This document shows positions 14,164 to 21,802 of a DNA stretch of 33,690 nt, piece after piece (the first letter of the stretch is position 1; every line of letters starts with the position of its first letter). Position numbers and translations under genes: made by a program. The DNA comes from a virus. Under the pieces are notes generated by a model that did no database searches, had not been told where the DNA came from, and worked only from the letters and a program-made list of their open reading frames with translations. The stretch spans positions 1-33,690 of IMG/VR virus record IMGVR_UViG_3300049893_001047; one strand, written 5' to 3'.

Positions 14164-14631
14164 ATGTGGCGCACACTGATTACCGCACTCCTGTTGGTCG
14201 GCGTACCAGGGTGTCTTACTGAGACCCGGCAGGCACAGGAAGCCACCACCAGAACCACAGAGCGTGTCGGGATCGAACAGGGGCAACCCACACAGGTCAC
14301 TGAAACGACCGTGGAACGAAAGACCCTCGACAGCCAAGCGCAAGCTGGGGTCGATGTGGGCAAGGCCGTAGCCGCCGGAATGGCCGCCCTCAAGGGGGAC
14401 ATTGTTACCGTACTTGCGCAGATGAAACCTGCAGACCCTAAACCCGCTGGATTCGATGGGACCACCGCCGGACTGGGCCTCGCAGCCGCCGGGCTGGGCA
14501 TCAACGCTCTGCGGGACTACCTGATGAAGAAGTCCTTGGCCAAAGACCGTGACGAGGGCTGGCAGAAAGCAGAAGAAGCGCATGCCCGTGAAGTAGAACT
14601 GGCCAAGCAACTCCCACCTCCTAAGGCGTAA
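14164..14631 (+). CDS. Lipoprotein, candidate o-spanin partner
   Basis: The start at 14164 is chosen because the product begins with a lipoprotein signal: a basic start, hydrophobic core (LITALLLVGV) and candidate lipobox VPGC with Cys17. An in-frame upstream ATG at 14107 would put 19 polar residues before it. The 155-residue protein has a Thr/Gln/Glu-rich middle, a Gly/Ala segment (TAGLGLAAAGLGINALRDYL) and a charged helical end (EEAHAREVELAKQLPPPKA). It follows the single-span coiled-coil gene and would be anchored at the outer membrane as an o-spanin-like partner. It is longer than typical Rz1 proteins, and the Pro at lipobox position -2 is atypical, so other lipoprotein roles, such as superinfection exclusion, remain possible. 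Confidence 0.5.
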   Translation: MWRTLITALLLVGVPGCLTETRQAQEATTRTTERVGIEQGQPTQVTETTVERKTLDSQAQAGVDVGKAVAAGMAALKGDIVTVLAQMKPADPKPAGFDGTTAGLGLAAAGLGINALRDYLMKKSLAKDRDEGWQKAEEAHAREVELAKQLPPPKA

Positions 14632-14634
14632 GCC

Positions 14635-16725
14635 ATGGTCGATACCCCGTCCAATCAAACCCCTGACGCCAACCTGATTAAGCAGTTTGAGGCTGAAAAT
14701 ACGTTGCCTTCGCATATCGCCAAGCGGTTCGACATGTGCGCGAAGGACCGGAAGTACGTCAGCGAAACGTGTGTCTGGAAGCCCAACTCCCCGAAGTATT
14801 CGGTCACGACCAACCATATTCTGGTGAACCAGAGGGTTCTCACCGCCAGCATCTTCGCCCGTGATCCGGCCATGCGCTTCGAGCCGCTGCCTCAAATGTG
14901 GGGGCAGAAGATGGTGCCGGACCCGATGACGGGGCTACCCGTCGTGGTCGAATCTGGACCTCCTGAGGAAATGACGGGGTTCGCCCGGTCACTTGACATC
15001 GCCAACGCCTGGACGCTGCGTGAAAACGATTTCAAGGCCATGTTCACGGGACTGGTGCAGGACGTTCAGACGAACAATCTCATGTGGATCAAAGCGGTTC
15101 CGCAAGAGGACTTCACCAAAGACCCGCTGGGGCAGGCCCGCTTGGACGATTTCGCCGCCAACGTGGCCCTGTATCGGTCACTGAAACAGCGCCAAGCCGA
15201 CGAGGACTTGGACGAGAACTGTGCTGACTATAAACGGATGACGGACCTGGAAGCGACCATCCGAGAATACGTTGTCGTGCAGCTGAACGAGGCGATCCAG
15301 AGCAGCCCGATGCCGCCGATTGAGACGATGGACCCGATGACTGGGGCGGTCGTGCAGGTGCCCCAGGAAGACCCACGCCAGGCCCAGGTGGCGATGCTTA
15401 CGGCAGGGGGTGCGGTCCCCTTGGAGATGCTACCCGAGGCTCCGAACTATGTGGGCCTGAGCTACGACGCCTTCTTCCCCGAGGATGTCTTCATTGATTG
15501 GAGCCTGTACCGGCCTGAGGACTGGCACAAGGGGAACCGCCTGACGTTCCGATTCCGCAAGAGCGCCGAGGAAGTGCGGTCGAAATATGGTCTGACCGAC
15601 GAGGAATGCCGGAAGCTCAGAATCCGATCGCCGGGCGGCAAGGAACTTCAGATTGAGGACATTGATCCCGACGACCTCCACGCTACCACGGGCGGCCCGG
15701 CAGGGAACTACGTCACCTTGTTCGAGCGGTACGACCGTTCCACCAGTCGCATGTATATTTGGGCAGAAGGACTTGATCGGTTTCTCGCCAACGAGGTTGT
15801 GGCCGTCACCTCCCCTTGGTGGTTCCCGGCGCTTCCCGTGTGGAAGAACCGGACCACGGGCAGTTTCGCAGGCCCTAGTGACGTGACTTTACAGCGACCT
15901 TTACAGGACGAGGTGAACGAACAGCGGTCGCACCAGCGCAAGTTGAAGCGGGCAGCAATCCCCAAGATCATCGTGAAGAAGGGCAGCTTCGAGAAGGGCG
16001 AGAAGGAGAAGTTGGAGAACGGGGACGGCGGCGCGGTCGTGGAGATGACCCACGCGGACGAGGTTCGCCAAGCCCTGCAACAGACCCAGCCGGTTGCCGT
16101 CAATCCGTGGCTTACGGACGCTTCGGAAGCCAAGTACGAACTCCAGAAGGTTTCTGGCGTATCAACCACTTCGGCGGGCGTTGTCGGAGACGCGAAGTTG
16201 GCGACCGAGGTCGCTGACGCCCGCCAAGGCTTGGATGCCCTGACTGACTTCTACCGGGCGACGGTGGTGGACTGGACCTTCGAGAAGTTGGGATATATGA
16301 CGGCCTGGATGCTCGCCCAAGTGTGGGACTTCGAGCACGCCGCCGCAGTCTGTGGCCCCGGAGTCGTATGGCCGGATATGGACACCCGCGCAGCCTTCCT
16401 GCGCCAGATGCAGTTGAAGGTCGAGCCTGGTTCATCGGGACGCCCTGGTGGCGAGGCGTACCTCAAGAAAGCCATGATGGTCGTGGACCTGGCTCGCGGA
16501 CTCGGCTTGACTGCCAAGTCCCCGGCAGTCCTGTCGGACATCATCCGAGAGGCGGGGCTGAATATCGACCCCGAAAAATACTTCACGCTTGCCCCCGCCC
16601 CGCTGCCGCCAATCGGCAAAGTCGGAACGTCGCAGGGAGAGGGCGGCGGTGCGCCACCGATGAACGGTGCGCCCACTCGCGCTCCCGAGAGCATACCTAA
16701 TTCCCCTTCCAACCCAGGGCCTTGA
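14635..16725 (+). CDS. Portal protein
   Basis: The 696-residue protein has a size close to that of P22 gp1 (725) and lies directly before scaffold and coat genes. Features consistent with a large portal are an N-terminal helical region (IAKRFDMCAKDRKYVSETCV), a mid-protein wing with many acidic residues, a segment with repeated polar helices (QDEVNEQRSHQRKLKRAAIP), and near residue 510 a VSGVSTTSAGVV stretch with helices following (ADARQGLDALTDFYRATVVD), as seen in P22-like portals. The tail is Pro/Gly-rich and probably disordered (APTRAPESIPNSPSNPGP). Twelve copies would form the DNA channel for TerL and the tail. Unusually, about 10 kb of fibre and lysis genes separate it from TerL. Confidence 0.85.
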   Translation: MVDTPSNQTPDANLIKQFEAENTLPSHIAKRFDMCAKDRKYVSETCVWKPNSPKYSVTTNHILVNQRVLTASIFARDPAMRFEPLPQMWGQKMVPDPMTGLPVVVESGPPEEMTGFARSLDIANAWTLRENDFKAMFTGLVQDVQTNNLMWIKAVPQEDFTKDPLGQARLDDFAANVALYRSLKQRQADEDLDENCADYKRMTDLEATIREYVVVQLNEAIQSSPMPPIETMDPMTGAVVQVPQEDPRQAQVAMLTAGGAVPLEMLPEAPNYVGLSYDAFFPEDVFIDWSLYRPEDWHKGNRLTFRFRKSAEEVRSKYGLTDEECRKLRIRSPGGKELQIEDIDPDDLHATTGGPAGNYVTLFERYDRSTSRMYIWAEGLDRFLANEVVAVTSPWWFPALPVWKNRTTGSFAGPSDVTLQRPLQDEVNEQRSHQRKLKRAAIPKIIVKKGSFEKGEKEKLENGDGGAVVEMTHADEVRQALQQTQPVAVNPWLTDASEAKYELQKVSGVSTTSAGVVGDAKLATEVADARQGLDALTDFYRATVVDWTFEKLGYMTAWMLAQVWDFEHAAAVCGPGVVWPDMDTRAAFLRQMQLKVEPGSSGRPGGEAYLKKAMMVVDLARGLGLTAKSPAVLSDIIREAGLNIDPEKYFTLAPAPLPPIGKVGTSQGEGGGAPPMNGAPTRAPESIPNSPSNPGP

Positions 16726-16749
16726 CAGCCCACATCCAAGGAGGATACT

Positions 16750-17844
16750 ATGAGTCAAGAAGCAGAGACGGAAAAACCGTCTGAAACTTCCCCGAGCGAC
16801 AACGCGGCTACGCTCCCCGCTGCGACCCCCGATCAGAAACCCGACGAGACGAAAGTCGAAGCGGACGAGACTGATGCGGTGATGGATCGCTTGACTGGCG
16901 GAGATCAGCAGAAGAAGACCGAGGAAGCCCCTGAAAAGGAGGAATCCTCGGAAGACGAACCCGTGAAGAAGGACGAAGATAAAGCGCCGGAAGAACCGGA
17001 AGCCGAAGACTTCGACCACACCAAGCTCGACCCCGAAGAAGAAAAGGGGATGAATCCCCGCACCAAGAAGCGGATCGACAAGTTCCTCGCGGAACGGCAG
17101 GAAATGGCCCCGCTCGCCACCTGGGGAGCGGAGAAGATTTCAAGGGCGGCAAAGGCCGGGGTGAAGCACCAGGATCTTGAGGCCGGAATCAATCTGGTCA
17201 TCGGATTCTTGGCGGGCGACCCCGAAGCGGACAAGCAGTTGGTGGCCGCAGTCAAGAGTGCGGGACTCATCAAGGACACCCCCGCTGCGGCTCCGAACTA
17301 CGACCGCATCAAGTCGGAAGTGAACAGGTTGCTCAAGGTGGACTACGCTATCAGCGAGGACGCCCACGCAGCCATCATGAAGGCTCTGGAGGCCGAAGAA
17401 ATCGCCGCCAAGCCCAAGGAACCGGAACCAAAGGCAGCCCCTCCGAAGCAGGAGGAAGCCCCCCAGAACCAGCAAGCCCATTTTCAGAAAGCTGTAATAG
17501 CGAACGTTAGCCAGCGAATCCAGAAGATGGAAGCGCAGTACGAAGCGAAGCACGGCCCCGCTTGGAAGGACATCCACAAGGCTGCCTACGAGAAGGTTGC
17601 GGCGTGGGAGAAGAAGATGGCCCCCGAGGAACGCAACGACGTGTTGCTCTACCCTGCTCGACTTGCGGAGGCTGTCTCCGAAGTCGTCCACGAACGTTCG
17701 TCGAAGAAATCTGCCATCCGCCCGTCAAACAATGCCCTTCGTCCTACCAACCCACCCCCGACCAACGTCAAACGACTTGAGCCGGGAACTGAGGAATACG
17801 ACCTTGCCCTGTTGGGCGGGCAGATCACCTCAGACGATGAATAA
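16750..17844 (+). CDS. Capsid scaffolding protein
   Basis: This 364-residue protein, with a good AAGGAGG ribosome site, sits between portal and coat genes. The first 100 residues are low-complexity and very acidic (Glu/Asp/Lys/Pro), and the rest is helical with charged repeats (GVKHQDLEAGINLVIGFLAG, FQKAVIANVSQRIQKMEAQY, KAAYEKVAAWEKKMAPEERN). High charge, helical content and gene order are the marks of a tailed-phage scaffold, which directs coat assembly from inside the procapsid and is then released or degraded. No protease motif is visible. Its length is close to that of P22 gp8 (303). Confidence 0.8.
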   Translation: MSQEAETEKPSETSPSDNAATLPAATPDQKPDETKVEADETDAVMDRLTGGDQQKKTEEAPEKEESSEDEPVKKDEDKAPEEPEAEDFDHTKLDPEEEKGMNPRTKKRIDKFLAERQEMAPLATWGAEKISRAAKAGVKHQDLEAGINLVIGFLAGDPEADKQLVAAVKSAGLIKDTPAAAPNYDRIKSEVNRLLKVDYAISEDAHAAIMKALEAEEIAAKPKEPEPKAAPPKQEEAPQNQQAHFQKAVIANVSQRIQKMEAQYEAKHGPAWKDIHKAAYEKVAAWEKKMAPEERNDVLLYPARLAEAVSEVVHERSSKKSAIRPSNNALRPTNPPPTNVKRLEPGTEEYDLALLGGQITSDDE

Positions 17845-17855
17845 AGGAATCTCCC

Positions 17856-18959
17856 ATGCCCGACCTTCCCGCAAACATGCTGGCCGAACTCGTCAACTCC
17901 GTTGACAAGGCCGTCTACAACCAGCGCAAGTCGATCCCCCTCGACGTGCGCGACCAGCCGGTCCTCGACTGGTGGAAGTCCCGTGCCGAGATGGTGGAAA
18001 TCACCCAGGGCGCGATCCGCGTCAACGCCACCGTCGTCCCCGACCTGGATACCGTCAACTTCCAGGTGTGGGATGGTCTGGACCCCCTCGGCGCGACCGA
18101 GCAGGAAGTCACCTTCCCGATGGAGTTCGGCTACTACAAGATCCACAGCGGCGAAATGTTCCGCCTGGCGATGCTCATGGACATGGGCTACAACGTCACG
18201 TTCAACGCCAAGCGCAGCACCCCCGAGTCCGACTTCACCCCGATGTCCAAGGGCGAGGCCCGTCGCCTCCGCAACTGGATCCAGGAGCGGGTTACCAACA
18301 CCCACATCGCCCGTGAGCAGAAACTCTGCCACGGTCTGATCCTCGACGGTGCGACGGATGCCCAGTACCCGTTCCCCGGCCTGGACTTGATGGTCAGCCT
18401 CACCCCGGCGGCTGGTACCTACGGTGGCCAGGCTTGCACCAACCCGGTGATGCAGAACGGCGCGGCCACCGGCTTGACCGTGACCGCTTCCGGCACCCTG
18501 CCGGATGCCTGGAACACCCTCGACTGGAATGCCGCCGTGACCAACGGCAAGGCTGGCACCCCCATCGACACCTTCATGTGCGGTCGTCTGTTCGCGGACG
18601 GTGTGAAGGCTTACGCCAAGGCCAATGGCTGGAGCGTCAACACCAACGCCAACGGCACCGGCAAGCTGGACATCAGCATCAGTGACAACGGTCTGGTCGG
18701 CGTCAACGGCATCAAGCTCCAGATCGTCAAGGAGTTCGACATCATCGACGCCAAGTATTCGCCCGTGATCCCGTTCTCGAAGCGGTGCTACGGCCTCGCC
18801 AGCAAGTCGTTCGTGCTCGGCACCCCGTTCAAGAAGGACTGGACTCCTTCGGCCCCGTGGGATAGCGGCAGCGTCCGCGCCAGCGTCTACAGCCACGACT
18901 GGGCGATTGCCCCCTTCTGCAAGAAGCGCAACGCCAACTACGTCCTGGCCATCGCCTAA
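17856..18959 (+). CDS. Major capsid protein
   Basis: The 367-residue product follows the scaffold gene by 11 bases. It has a helical N-arm (MPDLPANMLAELVNSVDKAV), an E-loop-like region (VVPDLDTVNFQVWDGLDPLG), a long helix with charged face (KGEARRLRNWIQERVTNTHI), and beta segments with Gly/Asn-rich loops in the C-terminal half, a layout compatible with the HK97 fold. No N-terminal scaffold domain is fused to it. Strong C-ending codon bias and the terminator right after it support very high expression. Assignment rests on order, size, codon bias and general composition, not on a signature motif. Confidence 0.85.
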   Translation: MPDLPANMLAELVNSVDKAVYNQRKSIPLDVRDQPVLDWWKSRAEMVEITQGAIRVNATVVPDLDTVNFQVWDGLDPLGATEQEVTFPMEFGYYKIHSGEMFRLAMLMDMGYNVTFNAKRSTPESDFTPMSKGEARRLRNWIQERVTNTHIAREQKLCHGLILDGATDAQYPFPGLDLMVSLTPAAGTYGGQACTNPVMQNGAATGLTVTASGTLPDAWNTLDWNAAVTNGKAGTPIDTFMCGRLFADGVKAYAKANGWSVNTNANGTGKLDISISDNGLVGVNGIKLQIVKEFDIIDAKYSPVIPFSKRCYGLASKSFVLGTPFKKDWTPSAPWDSGSVRASVYSHDWAIAPFCKKRNANYVLAIA

Positions 18960-18980
18960 GTAGGGTTCCTCCTTCCCTAC
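18960..18980 (+). other. Short hairpin after the capsid gene stop
   Basis: GTAGGG (18960-18965) and CCCTAC (18975-18980) form a perfect 6-bp stem with a pyrimidine-rich 9-base loop, starting on the base after the stop codon. It precedes the main terminator by 7 bases and might protect the mRNA end or aid termination. Confidence 0.4.
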
Positions 18981-18987
18981 GGAGCCG

Positions 18988-19020
18988 CCCCGGCCTGGTA
19001 CTCCAGGCCGGGGTTTCTCT
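18988..19020 (+). terminator. Strong hairpin terminator after the major capsid gene
   Basis: CCCCGGCCTGG and CCAGGCCGGGG (18988-18998, 19003-19013) form a perfect 11-bp, GC-rich stem with a TACT loop, followed by TTTCTCT. This matches a factor-independent terminator. Its position after the most abundant protein gene suggests partial termination, lowering expression of the tail genes relative to capsid. Confidence 0.8.
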
Positions 19021-19077
19021 TGGTTGGCGCTTGATCGCTAACCTTCACAGGGTACGGTTTGAGCCGGAGGAACCACT

Positions 19078-19644
19078 ATGCCTTTTGTCGAGAATCATCA
19101 GGTCACGATCAAAGGACACGCAACTGCGATTGTCCGATATGTGCCTGTCTACGAAGTCCCGCTCGCCCTTCGCGCCTTCGCCAAGGGTCCGCGAGAGAGC
19201 AAGAAATCCGCCGATGCGGGCGTGAAGGCGGTCCCGTGTGACCACTCCGTCCCGCCCGCGCTGGCAGCCAAGAACATCCAAGACGTGGACAAGGAATACA
19301 AGGCGTGCGTCGCTGCGTACACCCTTCCCGTCGTCGAGCATGTCTACCCCACCCGCGACGATTTCCGCGTCGCGGTGGAGAAGGCGGTGCTCCAGTATTG
19401 CTCTCGGACGGAGAAGCCGCCCGAGGTTGTCCAGAAGGCCAAGTCCCTTGGCATCACGCTGGACCAGGCGAAAGCCCTTGCGGAGCGTAGCTTCCGCACG
19501 GTTGAGCAGACGCAGGCCCTCGACCTCACCAAGCTGTCCGCGATCCTCGACATCACGCCCGACAAGGCTCAGGCCCTTCGCCAGAAGTGGTTTGGCACCG
19601 ACGACGAAGATGGCAGGATTCCGGTCGTGATGGAAGACGAGTAA
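19078..19644 (+). CDS. Unknown head-tail region protein (188 residues)
   Basis: The gene starts after a CGGAGG ribosome site and 58 bases beyond the capsid terminator. Its N-terminal third looks beta-rich (HQVTIKGHATAIVRYVPVYE). The C-terminal half contains successive helices (FRVAVEKAVLQYCSRTEKPP, LGITLDQAKALAERSFRTVE, LDITPDKAQALRQKWFG), two of them similar (LGITLDQAKAL and LDITPDKAQAL), and an acidic tail. It lies between coat and adaptor genes, where head-completion or decoration proteins are often found. I do not recognise a family. Confidence 0.65.
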   Translation: MPFVENHQVTIKGHATAIVRYVPVYEVPLALRAFAKGPRESKKSADAGVKAVPCDHSVPPALAAKNIQDVDKEYKACVAAYTLPVVEHVYPTRDDFRVAVEKAVLQYCSRTEKPPEVVQKAKSLGITLDQAKALAERSFRTVEQTQALDLTKLSAILDITPDKAQALRQKWFGTDDEDGRIPVVMEDE

Positions 19645-19647
19645 GCC

Positions 19648-20397
19648 ATGACGATGAACCCTGATCGCTGGGATTTCGTGACGCTGCGGACCAACGTGCT
19701 CGGCATGCTTGGATTCCCGACGAGCGGAAGCCTAGCGGTCAGGGCGCTGCCCATCGTGAACACCTGCATCAAGCAGGCGCACAAGCAGATTTACGAGGAA
19801 TCGTCTTGGTATCCGCTGAACCTGCGGGTTACCGAGGCCTTGGTGGACGGGGTGGACATTTACGAATGGCCCGCCGCCATGGACCCTGGCCGGGTCTACA
19901 AGGTCGGCGTTCGCCAAGCTGCCGCGGTCGGAACCCCGTATGTGTACCCTATGCGCCCCGGTATGCGGGAGAACGAGCGCAACGCGGGTCTGCCCCCGTA
20001 CACCCCGACCAACAGCCAACCCCTGTTCTATGTGATTGAGAACGGCACGGTAACCATTTCCCCTGCCCCCGACATCACGCAATGGGACGCGCTGGTGCTT
20101 GAGGGCATCGCGGCGTATGCGGACTTGGTGAACGACAACGACCTGTCCTGTGTGGATGGATTGCTGGTCGCCCAGCGGGCGGAAATCATGGCCCGCCCCC
20201 GACTCGGCAAGCCGACTGACGAGATGATGGTCCGCATGCACGAACGATATGCGCAGCAGATCATCGCCAAGAATGCCGACAACCGTGTGTTCATGATGAA
20301 TGACGCCACCGGCACCCAGGCCCCGGCATTCCCCGATCAAATGGGGATCACGGGGTATACGTCCTGGCGTCCTCCTTCTGACGTGGTGGGCATGTGA
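19648..20397 (+). CDS. Head-tail adaptor, P22 gp4-like
   Basis: This 249-residue protein has the N-terminal pattern of P22 gp4-like adaptors: a helix with VLGMLGFP, then VNTCIKQAHKQIYEESSWYP, then a beta-hairpin (LVDGVDIYEWPAAMDPGRVYKVGV). A central strand (FYVIENGTVTISPAPD) is followed by helices (RMHERYAQQIIAKN) and a polar tail. Such proteins attach under the portal and connect it to the tail hub, stabilising packaged DNA. Its place before the gp10-like gene, which it overlaps by 4 bases, agrees. It is longer than P22 gp4 (166 residues). The call is from pattern and order. Confidence 0.7.
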   Translation: MTMNPDRWDFVTLRTNVLGMLGFPTSGSLAVRALPIVNTCIKQAHKQIYEESSWYPLNLRVTEALVDGVDIYEWPAAMDPGRVYKVGVRQAAAVGTPYVYPMRPGMRENERNAGLPPYTPTNSQPLFYVIENGTVTISPAPDITQWDALVLEGIAAYADLVNDNDLSCVDGLLVAQRAEIMARPRLGKPTDEMMVRMHERYAQQIIAKNADNRVFMMNDATGTQAPAFPDQMGITGYTSWRPPSDVVGM

Positions 20398-21800
20398 AAC
20401 AGATCGTCGGGCCTTTCACTGGGCTTGACGTTCGGCGCTCTGCGGGCGCAGCGGACCCCCACAGTTTTCGGGCTGCCAGCAACGTGTCCTTGACAGCGGA
20501 CGGTTCCATTCAATCCCGTGGCGGCTGGCGACAGGTTGCGGACCTATCCGCGATTAGTTCCATCGGCCTTTATTCTTTGGGCGGCAATCTGCGGGTGATC
20601 GGCTGGAACACCCCTCCGAGGCTAGTCCCTGTTGAACTGCCGATCCTGGTGGATGAAATCACAGGCTCGGGATTCTCTGCCCTGCATTCGGTCATCCCAT
20701 ATGACGGAGATGCGGCGTTCGGTGTGTACCCCTACGTCGTCGTCCAGAAGGGTGCCAGCTATGAGCACCACTGGATTCGCCCACAGCAGGCCACCACGAA
20801 GATCGACCTGCCGTTCCAGCCCGGCCCGGCAGCGGTCAAGATCGCTTCCAAGATAGCAGCAGTACCTTCGGACGGTGGATCGGTGCGCTTCTCGTCCACG
20901 CTCAACGGCCCCACGGACTGGACCGAGGAAGCGGACGCCGGGTTCCTCCCCGTGGTCAAGCACGCCTCGGGCGACCGGACGGTGAACGGGCTGGGATTCT
21001 ACGACAACCTTCTCGCCGTGATATTTGACGATTCCGTCCAGTTATGGGAAATGTCCCCGGACCCGTCACTAAATGCGTTGGCGCGAGTGCTCAACGGTGT
21101 CGGCACCCCATACGTCAAGACTGCCGTGAACGTTCGCGGCGACCTGATCTATCTGAGTCGTAGCGGGTTCATTGACCTACACACGGTCACGACCACGGGA
21201 TTGATTGAGTCGGACCATCAGATCGGTGCGCCGATTGAGCCGCTGACGACCGCCTTGGACGTGGCCCGCACCCTGCCCATCTCAGTCTGGTGGGGCGAGA
21301 AGTCGCAGTACGTCACCGCCATCGGTTCCACGATGTACGCTTACACCGAGTTCGCGGGCAAGATCCATGACAGGAAGGGCGGTTGGCTGCCCTGGACCGC
21401 CCCGGCGTCTGTGGACGCCATGTGTACCCACCTGGGCAAGCTCTACATCCGGTGCGGAAACATCATCTACACCCAAGATGACGACTACGCGGACGGCACC
21501 AGTTTCTCGGCTTCCACGCAGTTCCTTGTCGGGAAGTACCCTGGCCGATTGAAGACCTGGCTCACCGCCGATTCGTTCCAAGTGGGCAACGCTCGCACCA
21601 AACTCTACCCGTCCAAGAACCATCCGACCGACTACGAGCAGGGTCCAGACTTGCTGGCGTTGACGGACGACTTGGCCGACATTCCGATCATCATGGAATC
21701 TGAATCCCTGTCCGTGGAAATGTTCGGGGACGTGGCCGGAGGCGACGACCGCTGGCGTCTGGACCAACTCGTCCTAACATATGACCCGATGAAGGGCTGA
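20394..21800 (+). CDS. Tail hub/DNA stabilization protein, P22 gp10-like
   Basis: The start overlaps the adaptor stop as GTGA, with the start codon read as GTG (20394). The 468 residues match the length of P22 gp10 (472). The N-terminus has the typical FTGLDVRRSAGAADPHSFRA followed by ASNVSLTADGSIQSRGGWRQ, and the body has repeated beta-propeller-like strands (FDDSVQLWEMSPDP, GVGTPYVKTAVNVRGDLIYL, SRSGFIDLHTVTTTG). The protein would close the portal channel and act as the tail nozzle on which fibre or needle proteins mount. Identification rests on order, length and strand pattern. Confidence 0.75.
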   Translation: MKQIVGPFTGLDVRRSAGAADPHSFRAASNVSLTADGSIQSRGGWRQVADLSAISSIGLYSLGGNLRVIGWNTPPRLVPVELPILVDEITGSGFSALHSVIPYDGDAAFGVYPYVVVQKGASYEHHWIRPQQATTKIDLPFQPGPAAVKIASKIAAVPSDGGSVRFSSTLNGPTDWTEEADAGFLPVVKHASGDRTVNGLGFYDNLLAVIFDDSVQLWEMSPDPSLNALARVLNGVGTPYVKTAVNVRGDLIYLSRSGFIDLHTVTTTGLIESDHQIGAPIEPLTTALDVARTLPISVWWGEKSQYVTAIGSTMYAYTEFAGKIHDRKGGWLPWTAPASVDAMCTHLGKLYIRCGNIIYTQDDDYADGTSFSASTQFLVGKYPGRLKTWLTADSFQVGNARTKLYPSKNHPTDYEQGPDLLALTDDLADIPIIMESESLSVEMFGDVAGGDDRWRLDQLVLTYDPMKG

Positions 21801-21802
21801 CC

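Noticed and set aside
17649-18896. 415-codon minus-strand frame opposite the capsid gene
   Set aside because: The capsid gene on the plus strand has clear order, codon bias and ribosome site; the opposite frame is a by-product of its C-ending codons.
19021-19077. CTAACCTTCACAGGG before 19078 as a third phage-polymerase promoter
   Set aside because: It does not share the TATCGAGTG block of the two elements at 1971 and 2018, and similarity to the T3 promoter needs gaps.
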